Shown here: positions 42,730 to 51,692 of the stretch, piece after piece
Numbering within the stretch: position 1 is the first letter of the stretch
How the letters are laid out: every line of letters begins with the position of its first letter
NCBI RefSeq assembly: GCF_003946095.1
Contig: NZ_RHOD01000011.1
Span: 1 to 64,000 of the forward strand
Source: Levilactobacillus lindianensis
Lineage (GTDB): Bacteria > Bacillota > Bacilli > Lactobacillales > Lactobacillaceae
Direction of reading: 5' to 3'
Length of the DNA stretch: 64,000 nucleotides
The notes under the pieces: generated by a model
The model's input: only the letters and a program-made list of their open reading frames with translations
Database searches by the model: none
Told to the model about the DNA's origin: nothing
Position numbers and translations under genes: made by a program

Positions 42730-43371
42730 TCAGATGTACAATGCGTGCAGCGTCTTAAGATCCGCGACCGAGAGTTTTAAGTGGCCTTGATCCATAGGAT
42801 ACATGACCGAACGCCGGCTCTGACTGTGATCGAGTCCAATGGCATGGCCAACCTCATGAATGGCCACAGACGTCCGAATACCCGTCTCTGGGTGCGCCAG
42901 GTTCAGACCAGCATGGGCCCGATTGATAGTATAAGTTCCAAGACCAACGTAGTGTTCAATCTCGGGTCCCCCCTCGCCTAATTCCAAATAATTGGGCCGC
43001 TGGTCATCGGCCGCACGGTGATAGGTAAAGAAGGTAATGCCATTCTGGCGGCCCCGTGGCGTTCCCGGGACTAATCGCACAGCCCCAGTTTGATTGTACA
43101 CCGCCACAGCTTTCTTGAAGGCTGGTCGCACCTCACTAGGAACCTTGGCATCAAAATGATAGTAATAGGTTCGCCGTAACGGATGCTCCCCAGCAATCTT
43201 TTCAATTGGCGTTGGTGCGCCATCTTTTGGCCGTGGAAGCACTGTCTCTAATTTCCGCACGACTTGTTTGGCCTCGATGAGACTTGCGTGAAAGTTCCGC
43301 GGCAATTCCCAAATTAAAAATACGACTGACACAACAAATATAACGAGCCGTCCCCAGCGACGTTTGGTCAT
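42730..43371 (-). CDS. Matrixin-type metalloprotease, membrane-anchored or secreted
   Basis: A 213-residue protein with an N-terminal hydrophobic segment (about 8-25, LVIFVVSVVFLIW) and a matrixin/metzincin zinc site HEVGHAIGLDHSQSRRSVMYP: the three His are complete and the Met-turn SVMYP follows. YYYHFDAKVP and the GNVR-like substrate strand are also present. ATG 43371 has GGGAG 7 bases upstream. Such small matrixins occur in lactobacilli with unknown targets; the substrate is not known. It is monocistronic, convergent with adh. Confidence 0.88.
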   Translation of the reverse strand: MTKRRWGRLVIFVVSVVFLIWELPRNFHASLIEAKQVVRKLETVLPRPKDGAPTPIEKIAGEHPLRRTYYYHFDAKVPSEVRPAFKKAVAVYNQTGAVRLVPGTPRGRQNGITFFTYHRAADDQRPNYLELGEGGPEIEHYVGLGTYTINRAHAGLNLAHPETGIRTSVAIHEVGHAIGLDHSQSRRSVMYPMDQGHLKLSVADLKTLHALYI

Positions 43372-43591
43372 CAGCAATCTCCCTTACTTCAATTGATTAA
43401 AACTAGTTTAGCCGGTTTCGACGCCAACCCCTAGAGATATTCGCTCACTTGCCCAAATTCTGTGCAGTTGACTTTCATTTTTGAGCCACAGAAAATTAGT
43501 CTTATTATAATTTAAGAATTCAATCGTCAAGACAACACAATTGTGCACAACCTGTCGATCATATGAGAATTTGCTAAAACTTCCAGAACCA

Positions 43592-43619
43592 CAAAAAAAA
43601 CGAACCCCATCGGGTCCGT
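43592..43619 (-). terminator. Terminator after HAD-phosphatase gene
   Basis: ACGAACCCC at 43600-43608 pairs with GGGTCCGT at 43612-43619 with a mismatch; the minus strand continues with TTTTTTTTG. Confidence 0.75.
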
Positions 43620-43631
43620 CTTCAACGCTAT

Positions 43632-44270
43632 TTAAATAGTTAGCAAGTCTGCTGGGGTCTTCAAGAAATACGTCGGCCTTTCAGCCTTAACTGATTCGGG
43701 ATCTGCTGCCCCCCACATAGCTGCGGCAGTCGCCACTCCTGCATTGTGACCCATTTGCATGTCATATTTGGCATCACCAATCATGACACTCTCTGCCAAA
43801 TCAAGATCAAATCGGCGAACCAGATTCACAATGCCATCTGGAGCTGGCTTGTAATGATCCACGGTATCGGACCCGCTGATCGCCACGAACGTCGACTCGA
43901 GCCCAACTTGTTTGAGGTTACGCTGGAGTGGCACCGAATGTTTACTGGAGACCACATAGAGATTGGCGCCTCGCTGTTTTAATTGCTTCAGAGTTGTGGC
44001 CATACCGTCGAATAAGGCGATACCTTCCCGTTCCGTCACATGGTACTGGGAACGAAAGACCGTGTAGAGATCGTCAAGGTCTTGATCACTCAAGGATTCC
44101 TGAGCCATCTTGGCAAAGGAGACCTCAATGGGAACGCCCATATAGCTCACCACAGCCTCACGACTGGGAACAGCCAACCCCTGAGCCTCATAGGCCCGTT
44201 GGGTCGACAACACAGCCACATTACGCGTATCGGCTAAAGTACTATCAAAATCAAAGAAGAAGTTCTTCAT
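43632..44270 (-). CDS. HAD-superfamily hydrolase (phosphoglycolate phosphatase-like)
   Basis: A 212-residue phosphatase of the HAD superfamily, subfamily IA. Motif I DFDSTLADT carries both Asp; motif II SSKHS provides the Ser; motif III is the Lys in YKPAPDG; motif IV is GDAKYDMQMG. The inserted helical cap lies at about 20-80. The substrate is not identifiable. ATG 44270 has GAGGTGAG upstream. It follows the Cof-type gene by 5 bases and ends at a terminator. Confidence 0.88.
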   Translation of the reverse strand: MKNFFFDFDSTLADTRNVAVLSTQRAYEAQGLAVPSREAVVSYMGVPIEVSFAKMAQESLSDQDLDDLYTVFRSQYHVTEREGIALFDGMATTLKQLKQRGANLYVVSSKHSVPLQRNLKQVGLESTFVAISGSDTVDHYKPAPDGIVNLVRRFDLDLAESVMIGDAKYDMQMGHNAGVATAAAMWGAADPESVKAERPTYFLKTPADLLTI

Positions 44271-44275
44271 CTCAC

Positions 44276-45103
44276 TCACCTCGTCAAATCATCCGCCAGC
44301 AATGCGGCTTGAATCGTCCGTAAGACGCCATCATGCTCGTTATCCAGACTGGTCGTTTGCGTAGCGGCCTCTCGGATTTTTGCCGGGGCATTGGCCATCG
44401 CCCAGCCCTGACCGGCATATGCAATCAAGGGGAGATCGTTATCACCGTCACCAAAAGCCATAATGTCCTCAGCTTCCACCTCAAAGTGACGCGCTAACCA
44501 CTGAATAGCTTGAAGCTTACCAACGTTAGCCCCCACCACATCAACAACGCCATACCCGCTGTCATGGGCTCGTAGCCGGCCATCAAAGTGGCGATTGAGT
44601 GTCAGGACCAAGTCGGCCGCTTGACCCGGCGCCGTTGAAACACTGATCTTTTTGATACGATCAGACACCGTGGTCAAATCGTCAACCTGTTGGAGATTAT
44701 CGTAGAATTTCGAAGCGGCATCCAAAAGCACCTGTGGCGCACCCGTCTCAGTATATGATCCATTTTGACCAACCAAGATGATGTAAGCATTCGCTAAGAC
44801 TGCCTGCTGGCGATCAACAGTCAGAAATTGATGAACCTGTTCGGTTGTCAGACTCCCGTCGAAGACCTGGTGGCCTTTGAGATAGATGGAAGCCCCATTC
44901 TCCGCCACGATCGCTAAGTTGTCAGCCATGACGTCCTTGAAGAGTTGCTTCAGATGGGCAAACTGATTTCCAGACGATAGCACCAATTGAATGCCGCGCC
45001 GGTCAAGGGCTTGGAGCGTCTCTTTAAAGAGGTTCCGATTGAAGCTCTGGTCATTGTGTAGTAGCGTCCCATTTAAGTCGGTCGCAATTAATTTAGTTCC
45101 CAA
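44276..45103 (-). CDS. Cof-type HAD hydrolase with DxN motif I
   Basis: A 275-residue Cof/YidA-like phosphatase (class IIB cap). The first motif reads ATDLNGTLLHN, so the second Asp of DxD is Asn, which would remove the general acid/base of most HAD phosphatases. Motif II is SSGNQ, motif III is Lys in VGANVGKLQA, motif IV is FGDGDNDLPL. TTG 45103 is selected since GAGGAG lies 7 bases upstream; the in-frame extension to 45166 is unlikely. It is co-transcribed with the second HAD gene. Confidence 0.85.
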   Translation of the reverse strand: MGTKLIATDLNGTLLHNDQSFNRNLFKETLQALDRRGIQLVLSSGNQFAHLKQLFKDVMADNLAIVAENGASIYLKGHQVFDGSLTTEQVHQFLTVDRQQAVLANAYIILVGQNGSYTETGAPQVLLDAASKFYDNLQQVDDLTTVSDRIKKISVSTAPGQAADLVLTLNRHFDGRLRAHDSGYGVVDVVGANVGKLQAIQWLARHFEVEAEDIMAFGDGDNDLPLIAYAGQGWAMANAPAKIREAATQTTSLDNEHDGVLRTIQAALLADDLTR

Positions 45104-45163
45104 AATTTCACTCCTCGGATAGTAGTCAGTGAGGTCATTATACCTGTTTTTAAATTGAAATGA

Positions 45164-45205
45164 CAAAAAAACTCCCAGAAGCCGCGGACTTCATGGGAGT
45201 TTCTT
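45164..45205 (-). terminator. Terminator after rpmF
   Basis: AAACTCCCAGAAG ending at 45182 pairs with CTTCATGGGAGTTT at 45190-45203 with one mismatch; the minus strand continues with TTTT. Confidence 0.85.
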
Positions 45206-45223
45206 ATTGCTAATTCGTTAAAA

Positions 45224-45412
45224 TTAGTTGTTTGCGTTCTTAACCGCAACGACCTGACGGCCATCGTAGAAACCGCAACTTGGGCAAACCATGTGTGACT
45301 TACGTAATTCACCACAGTTTGGGCAAGGAGTCAAACCTGGGGTAGCCAACTTAATGTGACCCCGACGCATACGCTTCTTCGTCTTAGACGTTTTCCGTGC
45401 TGGTACAGCCAA
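45224..45412 (-). CDS. rpmF: 50S ribosomal protein L32
   Basis: Zinc-binding ribosomal protein of 62 residues: basic N-terminus ([20 protein letters not shown]) and the zinc ribbon CPNC (about 30-33) and CPSC (about 43-46). TTG 45412 has AGGAGG 8 bases upstream. It lies behind yceD with a gap of 67 bases, the usual yceD-rpmF pair. Confidence 0.95.
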   Translation of the reverse strand: MAVPARKTSKTKKRMRRGHIKLATPGLTPCPNCGELRKSHMVCPSCGFYDGRQVVAVKNANN

Positions 45413-45479
45413 AGAAAACACCTCCTTTTAATAAAATTATATCCACTAGTGAAAAAATTTTTAAGGCTTACAAAGGCGA

Positions 45480-46034
45480 TTATTGATCATCCTGATCAGG
45501 GAAGAAATCTTTTAACTTTGCAAGACGTGGATCAACTGATTGATTTTCCTTCTCGACCTTGGCAAGATCGGCTTCCGCAACAACCGCCCAGTCATCACCG
45601 GTTGGCATTGCGGCACCTTGCTTCTCGGTGTCTGAAAGAATGTGCATCGGAATCTGTAAAATAATGTTGTCCCCGATGGCCTTATCGAAATCGATTAGGT
45701 CATCCTTGACGACCATCACCACGTCGGTTTTCTCAAACCGTTGTGTGGCTTCAGGGTCGGACACATAAAATTCCGTCATGTTAAAGGCTACTGGTAAATC
45801 CACCGGTGTAAGTGACCGGCTGGATGGGACCGTTAAGTCCGCGGTAACCTGTGCGTCAACGACAATGTCACCACCCGTAATCACGGATACCTGACCCTTG
45901 ACGTGGACGGGACCGAGGTCCAAGACCTCTTCGCCGTATCGTTCCATCAAATCGGCGCGTAAATCTAAGGTCTCATCAAACGCCAACGGGTCGTTACGGT
46001 GACTTCTTCGTAGCTCGGTCAATGACCATTTCAT
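45480..46034 (-). CDS. YceD family protein (DUF177)
   Basis: A 184-residue protein of the DUF177 family, which is coupled to rpmF in most bacteria and, in plants and E. coli, is linked to 23S rRNA accumulation. LTELRRSHRNDPLAFDETLDL opens it (in part: ELRRSHRNDPLAFDETLDL); VHVKGQVSVITGGDIVVDAQVTADLTVPSSRSL is the core beta region. There is no Cys pair. It is followed by rpmF. Precise function remains uncertain. Confidence 0.9.
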   Translation of the reverse strand: MKWSLTELRRSHRNDPLAFDETLDLRADLMERYGEEVLDLGPVHVKGQVSVITGGDIVVDAQVTADLTVPSSRSLTPVDLPVAFNMTEFYVSDPEATQRFEKTDVVMVVKDDLIDFDKAIGDNIILQIPMHILSDTEKQGAAMPTGDDWAVVAEADLAKVEKENQSVDPRLAKLKDFFPDQDDQ

Positions 46035-46086
46035 CGTAATCCCTCCAATGCAACGTGATAAATTATACCTGTCAAAAATAATGATG

Positions 46087-47256
46087 TCAAGGTAATTTCC
46101 TTGATAGTCGATCAGAATCCACCATTTTTACCGGAATTCGACCATAATCCTGAGGGATACCGGTAATCAGGGTACGAATCTCACCCAATCGATTATCCAG
46201 AGCACCCACCCCATTTAACCAGTCGCGGTCGGCACGACTGATCAGCGGTAAGGCAACTTGCTTCTTGATCTGGTGCAGGTATGCCTGCCCCCGATCCGTA
46301 TACCCTAACACGCGTAAGTATCGCGGCTGAGCCCCCATTTCGGTGGGTTTGATCTGTCCCAACAAATAGGTTGCCTGCCGTTGCAAACGTGTATAGGTAT
46401 AACGCTTGGTCTTTACGGCTTGCATGAAGGCAGCAAAACTCGAACTGCCTAATGCGGCCCGCTGCAGGCGATACTCGACACCCTCGGTGATCTGATAATG
46501 TTCTCGCAGATCCGTCACGTGCCCACTCACCAGCTGATATCGTAAGGCCGGCCAGAAATTCTCCCAGTCTGTCAGCTGAACGGCTTGTAAAGCCGCTAGC
46601 GTGCTCTCGGGGACGACCGGAGTAACTGCCCCCCAATCCTGCTTAAGGGCCGCAGAACGGATAGCAGTCGCACTGGCAAACGAGCTCGTTGCCGCGATCG
46701 TCTGATCACCATGCTGACTTCCCCGTCGAGACAGGGGCAACAATCCTAAATTGCCGTCTTGTTGCCGATTGGCCAACGCATAGAAGAAGCCCAAGATATC
46801 GTTTGGCGCATCGAGGGTAATGCCCGTCTGCTCCTTGAGATAGCCTTGAAATAAGGTGGCATAAGTCTGATCAAAACGCTTGAAGGTCGCCGGGTCCTGC
46901 GGAATATGGGCCATCAACCGATCGTAGTCCATATCTGGATGTTCGGTCCCAAAGGCCATCCAGTCGCAACCCAACGCCTGAAGGATGGCCACCCCACCCG
47001 CAGCAAAGAGATGCGCCGGTTGAACCGCTATGGCACTGGGTAGTTCGATCACCAGATCAACACCACCGGCCAAGGCTGCCTTAGTTCGTTGCCATTTATC
47101 CATGAGTGCTGGTTCGCCGCGCTGAACCCAGTTGCCACTCATCGCTGCGACCACCACATCGGCACCGGTCGCAGCTTGCGCCCGGTAAATCTGATCGGCA
47201 TGGCCATTATGAAATGGATTGTATTCGGCAACAATCCCCACTGCATGTAACGTCAT
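46087..47256 (-). CDS. tmcAL: tRNA(Met) cytidine acetate ligase TmcAL
   Basis: Forms N4-acetylcytidine at the wobble position of elongator tRNA-Met using acetate and ATP. It has 389 residues. The nucleotidyltransferase start VGIVAEYNPFHNGHADQIY includes the HxGH motif; ALMDKWQRTKAAL and the FGTEH segment are also present. ATG 47256 has GGGAGG 9 bases upstream; the longer frame starting at 47334 overlaps yqeM and is less likely. It is the last gene of the yqe cluster. Confidence 0.93.
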   Translation of the reverse strand: MTLHAVGIVAEYNPFHNGHADQIYRAQAATGADVVVAAMSGNWVQRGEPALMDKWQRTKAALAGGVDLVIELPSAIAVQPAHLFAAGGVAILQALGCDWMAFGTEHPDMDYDRLMAHIPQDPATFKRFDQTYATLFQGYLKEQTGITLDAPNDILGFFYALANRQQDGNLGLLPLSRRGSQHGDQTIAATSSFASATAIRSAALKQDWGAVTPVVPESTLAALQAVQLTDWENFWPALRYQLVSGHVTDLREHYQITEGVEYRLQRAALGSSSFAAFMQAVKTKRYTYTRLQRQATYLLGQIKPTEMGAQPRYLRVLGYTDRGQAYLHQIKKQVALPLISRADRDWLNGVGALDNRLGEIRTLITGIPQDYGRIPVKMVDSDRLSRKLP

Positions 47257-47260
47257 GTCG

Positions 47261-48004
47261 CTAGGCCTCCCGCGTAACCTCGAAGAACCAGCGGGTTGTA
47301 TCTGGCGCAACCTCAGCCTGACCAAAGTCGGCACTCACCCGTTTCACAGTGAGCCCAGCTTGCGCCAGGGCTTGACGGTAATCCGCCAGGTCGTAGGTCC
47401 GCTCATGGTGGAGTTCCGTCACCTTACGATAGTCTCCAGTTTCTTCGTTTTGTGTAAAGAATGTCAAATCATGTTCGGCAGCATGAGGTTCATCTTCGAT
47501 ACCATAGCTAGTCCAGATAAAGGCCCGCTCATCATCAACGTAGTTATACATGTACCCTGGATAAACATCGTCCGTCTGATGCGGGGTAATCACGTCAAAA
47601 AGAAATTTCCCACCAACTGCCAGGTGCTGTTCAACCTGATGAAAGGCCTGTGTTACGGCGTCCAGATCCGGTAAATAACAGAATGAATCCGCAAAACACG
47701 TTACCGTCTGATAGGTACCAATCATTGACAGGTCGAGCATGTCACCGGCCATCAAGGGCATCGTGATTTCAGCTTCAGCCGCGTGTTTCGAGGCCAAAGC
47801 CAACATTTCCTCGGAGAGGTCCAAGCCACTAACTTGATACCCCTTCTGGGCCAATAGAACCCCCAGACGGCCACTCCCACAGGCAAGGTCTAATAAATCC
47901 CCGTCCTTCGGATCAACACGTTGGGCAACAAAATCCAGCCACTGATCGTACATGGCTGGATCAAACAATTCGTCGTAAAGCTCGGCAAAGGTTTGGTAAA
48001 TCAT
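47261..48004 (-). CDS. Class I SAM-dependent methyltransferase YqeM
   Basis: A 247-residue Rossmann methyltransferase. Motif I is LLDLACGSGRLGVLLAQKG (about 37-55), followed by VSGLDLSEEMLALA (about 58-71) and an acidic motif in CFADSFCYLPDLDAV. The substrate is unknown; Bacillus YqeM is grouped with the same cluster. Its ATG overlaps the rsfS stop by 4 bases, so the two are coupled. The stop lies 4 bases before tmcAL. Confidence 0.9.
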   Translation of the reverse strand: MIYQTFAELYDELFDPAMYDQWLDFVAQRVDPKDGDLLDLACGSGRLGVLLAQKGYQVSGLDLSEEMLALASKHAAEAEITMPLMAGDMLDLSMIGTYQTVTCFADSFCYLPDLDAVTQAFHQVEQHLAVGGKFLFDVITPHQTDDVYPGYMYNYVDDERAFIWTSYGIEDEPHAAEHDLTFFTQNEETGDYRKVTELHHERTYDLADYRQALAQAGLTVKRVSADFGQAEVAPDTTRWFFEVTREA

Positions 48005-48363
48005 GCCTCAGCCTCTACCCACTGGCCTAAGTCCACTTCAGGAGCATCGGACCAGAGCTTCTCTAAGTTATAGTGACCCCGCTGGTCTCGCTGGAAGACG
48101 TGAACGATAACATCGCCCAAGTCAATCAGGACCCAACTGGCCTCATTCTTACCTTCAACGTCCTTGATCGGCACGTTGTTGGCGTTCATTTGGTCCACAA
48201 TCTCGTCGGCAATTGCTTGGACCTGACGGCTTGAACCGGCTTCCATGATTAAGAAGTAATCGGCCATGAGGCTAACCTTGCTCATATCCAACGCGGTCAT
48301 ATCCTCCGCGCGCTTATTGTCCGCAGCCTTAACTGCAATCTTTAGTACTGACTTGCTATCCAT
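48001..48363 (-). CDS. rsfS: Ribosomal silencing factor RsfS
   Basis: Binds L14 and blocks subunit joining when nutrients run out. It has 120 residues: KIAVKAADNKRAEDMTALDM, then SLMADYFLIMEAGSSRQVQAIAD (family core) and GKNEASWVLIDLGDVIVHVF. ATG 48363 has GAGGAG 7 bases upstream; the longer frame beginning at 48387 lies before it. It follows yqeK with 25 bases between them. Confidence 0.94.
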   Translation of the reverse strand: MDSKSVLKIAVKAADNKRAEDMTALDMSKVSLMADYFLIMEAGSSRQVQAIADEIVDQMNANNVPIKDVEGKNEASWVLIDLGDVIVHVFQRDQRGHYNLEKLWSDAPEVDLGQWVEAEA

Positions 48364-48388
48364 GCAAGCACTCCTCTCATAACTCATT

Positions 48389-49006
48389 TTAGTTTTGCTT
48401 TAATTCTTCTGCGTACTGGGGAACCCAGGCATTGTACGTATCCAGTGAGGCCGGGTAAACGGCCAAATCGTGGGCAACCAAATATTGGAGGGTGTGTTGC
48501 GCCTGAAAGGCAACGCCTGCCCCCAAGTTTTCGGCCGTGAGCTTCCGGGCAACATCGACCCCAGGAAAATCACGAGCCGGTTCGATGTAATCCGCCATGT
48601 ACACAATCTGTTCCAGTGGCGTCATGTAGACGGCCCCAGTTGTATGGTGACGTACGGCGTTCAAAACATCCTCATCGTAGATGTGAAGCTCACGTTTGAT
48701 GAGTTCCGCTCCCACGACACCGTGCCAAATGGCATTCCCATATTGACGAAGTTCTGCCGGCAAATGGTAGGCCGTAATGGCCGCCAAAAAGTCCTCGTCG
48801 GGTCGTTGCTTGGCGTAATCGTGAATCAGGCCTGCAATGCTGGCCTTTTCCATATCCACTCCATTTGCCTGAGCCAACGAGATGGCCGTCTGCTCAACTC
48901 GCAAGACGTGCTGAAACCGTTTAGGCCGCAACGCCTGTTTTAGTTCCGCGACGAGCGCCGCGCGAGTTCCAGGAAAAATATGTTGCTGATAATCTAACTC
49001 AGTCAC
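48389..49006 (-). CDS. yqeK: HD-domain protein YqeK (predicted Ap4A hydrolase)
   Basis: A 205-residue HD-domain protein; in Bacillus and streptococci YqeK cleaves diadenosine tetraphosphate symmetrically. KRFQHVLRVEQTAISLAQANG holds the first His, SIAGLIHDYAKQRPDED holds HD, and AIWHGVVGAELIKRE plus AVRHHTTG carry the remaining metal ligands. GTG 49006 overlaps the nadD stop by 8 bases. The gene lies in the usual nadD-yqeK-rsfS order. Confidence 0.92.
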   Translation of the reverse strand: MTELDYQQHIFPGTRAALVAELKQALRPKRFQHVLRVEQTAISLAQANGVDMEKASIAGLIHDYAKQRPDEDFLAAITAYHLPAELRQYGNAIWHGVVGAELIKRELHIYDEDVLNAVRHHTTGAVYMTPLEQIVYMADYIEPARDFPGVDVARKLTAENLGAGVAFQAQHTLQYLVAHDLAVYPASLDTYNAWVPQYAEELKQN

Positions 49007-49631
49007 GATATAACAGATGCTCCTTTATATAGAGATCCACCATTGTTGGTACCAGGTAACGAATGGATTGCCCCCGCCGTACCTGATCACGAACCATGGT
49101 CGAACTAATCCCAATCTGGGGCACATCCACCCAGAGAACCGGATACGGTGACTCGTGAGTGAATCCCTGCCGACAGACGCCGACAAACTGAACTAATTTC
49201 AAAAGATCATTGATGCGATACCACTTCGGCAGGTAGGCCACCATATCGCCCCCGATAATGAAGTAGTATTGATTCTCCGGGTGAGCCCGGGTTAATTGCA
49301 ACATCGTGTCATACGAATAGCTCTTACCACCCCGCTCAACCTCAGTCAGCTCAAGGGAAAATCGTGGATTATCCTTGATAGCTGCCTTAACCATGGCAAC
49401 CCGATCGGCTGCTGGAATGGCTATTTTACGGTCAACGTGTGGCGGCTCAGCATCGGGCATAAACAAAACCTTATCTAGCCCCAATTGGGTTGCGACTTGA
49501 TCGGCGATGACGAGATGTCCCAGGTGCGGCGGATTGAAGGTTCCACCAAGAATGCCAATCCGGCGCTTCTTGGCGGTTGCCGCCATTTGTGTCGCAACCT
49601 GTGTACTCGTTTGCTCTGCAATTTTAACCAC
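48999..49631 (-). CDS. nadD: Nicotinate-nucleotide adenylyltransferase
   Basis: Makes deamido-NAD from nicotinate mononucleotide and ATP. It has 210 residues. RRIGILGGTFNPPHLGHLVIAD contains the HxGH nucleotidyltransferase motif (about 23-43, in part GGTFNPPHLGHLVIAD), PDAEPPHVDRK is the substrate loop, and ISSTMVRDQVRRG near the C-terminus is the ISSTxIR motif. GTG 49631 has AGGAGG 10 bases upstream. It ends inside the start of yqeK. Confidence 0.95.
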   Translation of the reverse strand: MVKIAEQTSTQVATQMAATAKKRRIGILGGTFNPPHLGHLVIADQVATQLGLDKVLFMPDAEPPHVDRKIAIPAADRVAMVKAAIKDNPRFSLELTEVERGGKSYSYDTMLQLTRAHPENQYYFIIGGDMVAYLPKWYRINDLLKLVQFVGVCRQGFTHESPYPVLWVDVPQIGISSTMVRDQVRRGQSIRYLVPTMVDLYIKEHLLYRD

Positions 49632-49645
49632 GACTGCCAGGCCTC

Positions 49646-49954
49646 CTACATGTTTTCAACGATTGATGAAATTCTTTGGTTTTCCTCATCCGTTGCTGGC
49701 CGGTACAGAACCAGGACGCGACCGATCGTTTGGACCACTTGAATCGACGTGTTGTCTTCGATAAAGGCCTTGGTTTCGTCAACCGTGACGTCAGCACTCT
49801 GTTGGAGATTAATCTTAATTAATTCGCGGTTTTCCAAAGCACCGGTTAGTTGATCTAACCAAGCTTCGGTTAAACCATTCTTCCCAACTGAGAAGAGTGG
49901 TCGCATGTTGTGGGCGTGGGCCCGTAAATAGCGTTTCTGTTTCCCTCGTAACAA
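49646..49954 (-). CDS. yhbY: RNA-binding protein YhbY (CRM domain)
   Basis: A CRM-domain protein of about 102 residues that associates with pre-50S particles. GKQKRYLRAHAHNMRPLFSVGKNGLTEAWL (residues 3-32) has the GxxG-like loop, and ELIKINLQQS and IGRVLVLYRP follow. TTG 49954 is favoured since GGAGG lies 8 bases upstream; an ATG at 49969 overlaps that site. It lies between yqeH and nadD with 14-19 base gaps. Confidence 0.93.
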   Translation of the reverse strand: MLRGKQKRYLRAHAHNMRPLFSVGKNGLTEAWLDQLTGALENRELIKINLQQSADVTVDETKAFIEDNTSIQVVQTIGRVLVLYRPATDEENQRISSIVENM

Positions 49955-49973
49955 ATTGTCATCCTCCATTTAA

Positions 49974-51116
49974 TTAAATCATTGCGCGACGTACTAGGAC
50001 GCCGACTCCTGCTGGTGCCCAACCGGTCACATTGACACCGGCGGGAACGGTAATCCAACCCAGTCCTTCAAAGACCAGATCGCTTTTTTCAGTGATTTTA
50101 AATTCATGCGCAACCAAAGCTGGAAAATCGTCCACATTTTCTGCGTGAGGTGGTGTCAACAGTTGACCCACCTGTCGGCTGTAAAAGTCATCAGCGTTTT
50201 CCAACTTGGTGCGGTGAATGTAAAGATTATTTTCAAAGTAAGCCGTGAAACCAGCCTTAGGTCCCTTAGTATAGTCGAAGCGTGCCACCCCACCAAAGAA
50301 CAGTGTTTGTTGGTCGTTCAACTGGTATTCCTTAGGCTTAACGGGTTTCTGTGGTGTCACAATCTTGAGGTCTTTACCATCCAAGAAGTGCGCCATCTGT
50401 TGGTTTTGAATGATCCCGGGGGTGTCGACTAAGACGTGGTCATCATCCAGCGGAATTTCAATCTTATCCAACGTGGTTCCAGGGAAGCGAGACGTCGTGA
50501 TTAAATCCTTGACTCCGGTGTTTTGCCGGATGATCTGATTAATCAGCGTGGACTTCCCAACGTTCGTCACCCCGACGACGTAAACGTCGCGATCGCCACG
50601 GTACTTGTTGATGAGCTGTAGTAATTCGTCAACAGATTGGTTGGTCTTGGCACTCAACAGGGCCACGTCCATTGGACGGATACCCTGTTCATTGGCGCGT
50701 TGCCGAATCCAATCCTTCAGCTTACTACGCTTCAACGAGCGGGGCATCAGATCTTCCTTGTTCCCCACTAATAAGACGGGGTTATCCCCGACGAACCGGT
50801 GCAGACCAGGAATCACACTCCCATTAAAATCAAAGATATCGACGACGTAGACGATCAGCGCGTTGGCATCCTGAATCTGGGTCAGTAATTGTAAGAAGTC
50901 ATCATCCGTCAGACCAACCGGTACGATTTCATTGTAGTGTCGTAACCGGAAGCATCGTTGACAATAGACCTCTTCTTTTTCAAGTCCCTTGTCGAGAGCC
51001 GACTGGGGCGTATAGCCAGGTGCCGTCTTGTCCGTCGTCTGAATAATCGCACCACAGCCAATACAATGAAGTGGTTCGCCATCAATTAAAACGGGTTCAG
51101 TGTGTTTTTCGTTCAT
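49974..51116 (-). CDS. yqeH: Ribosome-biogenesis GTPase YqeH
   Basis: Circularly permuted GTPase needed for 30S assembly. It has 380 residues. An N-terminal zinc finger (CIGCGAIIQT and CQRCFRLRHY) is followed by permuted G motifs: G4 VGNKEDLMPRS, G5 SAKTNQSVDEL, G1 VGVTNVGKSTLI and G3 DTPGI, then a C-terminal RNA-binding region. ATG 51116 has AGGAGG 6 bases upstream. The start region overlaps yqeG by 20 bases. Confidence 0.96.
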   Translation of the reverse strand: MNEKHTEPVLIDGEPLHCIGCGAIIQTTDKTAPGYTPQSALDKGLEKEEVYCQRCFRLRHYNEIVPVGLTDDDFLQLLTQIQDANALIVYVVDIFDFNGSVIPGLHRFVGDNPVLLVGNKEDLMPRSLKRSKLKDWIRQRANEQGIRPMDVALLSAKTNQSVDELLQLINKYRGDRDVYVVGVTNVGKSTLINQIIRQNTGVKDLITTSRFPGTTLDKIEIPLDDDHVLVDTPGIIQNQQMAHFLDGKDLKIVTPQKPVKPKEYQLNDQQTLFFGGVARFDYTKGPKAGFTAYFENNLYIHRTKLENADDFYSRQVGQLLTPPHAENVDDFPALVAHEFKITEKSDLVFEGLGWITVPAGVNVTGWAPAGVGVLVRRAMI

Positions 51117-51639
51117 CAAGATCCTCCTGCCAGGTTAATTCTGGATAATTGTGGTGTAACCGCCACAAAATGACTTTTTCTAAGAGCCGGTTTCCCTTGG
51201 TTACCCATGCGTCCGACTTCAAAATAGGTTTTACTAAGACACTTCTGACGCCGCTACGATGTGCAGCCCAGACGTCAGTCAAAATTTGGTCACCGACCAT
51301 CACCGCTTCACGGCGGTTGAGGTGCCAGCGACGCAAGGCCCGCCGAATTCCCCAAGTGAGGGGTTTCAAGGCCCGATGTACATAAGGTAAGTCGAACGGC
51401 GCCACTGCACGGTCAACTCGAGCGCGACTGTTATTTGAGACCACAATCACCTGAATCCCGGCCATCTCAAGCATCGTCAACCAATGACGTAACTCGGGGG
51501 TCCCATCGGGATTGTTCCAAGCAATGAGCGTATTATCTAGGTCGGTTAACACCGCTTTGATGCCATTAGCCCGTAGTTGAGCCGGCGTCAAATCGTATAT
51601 GTTTGTAACCATCCACGTTGGCTTGAATCTGGATACCAT
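51097..51639 (-). CDS. YqeG-family HAD phosphatase
   Basis: A 180-residue HAD IIIA phosphatase. Motif I is TDLDNTLIAW, motif II VVSNNS, motif III Lys in ALKPLTW and motif IV VGDQILTDVWAA. The family (YqeG) is universally linked to yqeH in Firmicutes; PgpA-like phosphatidylglycerophosphate phosphatase activity has been suggested for relatives, unproven here. ATG 51639 follows a consensus TATAAT at 51693-51698. First gene of the eight-gene yqe operon. Confidence 0.9.
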   Translation of the reverse strand: MVSRFKPTWMVTNIYDLTPAQLRANGIKAVLTDLDNTLIAWNNPDGTPELRHWLTMLEMAGIQVIVVSNNSRARVDRAVAPFDLPYVHRALKPLTWGIRRALRRWHLNRREAVMVGDQILTDVWAAHRSGVRSVLVKPILKSDAWVTKGNRLLEKVILWRLHHNYPELTWQEDLDERKTH

Positions 51640-51692
51640 GCGGGTGACTGCCCCCCTTCGTCCAATTGCCGTTACCGGCTGTCTAGCATTTA

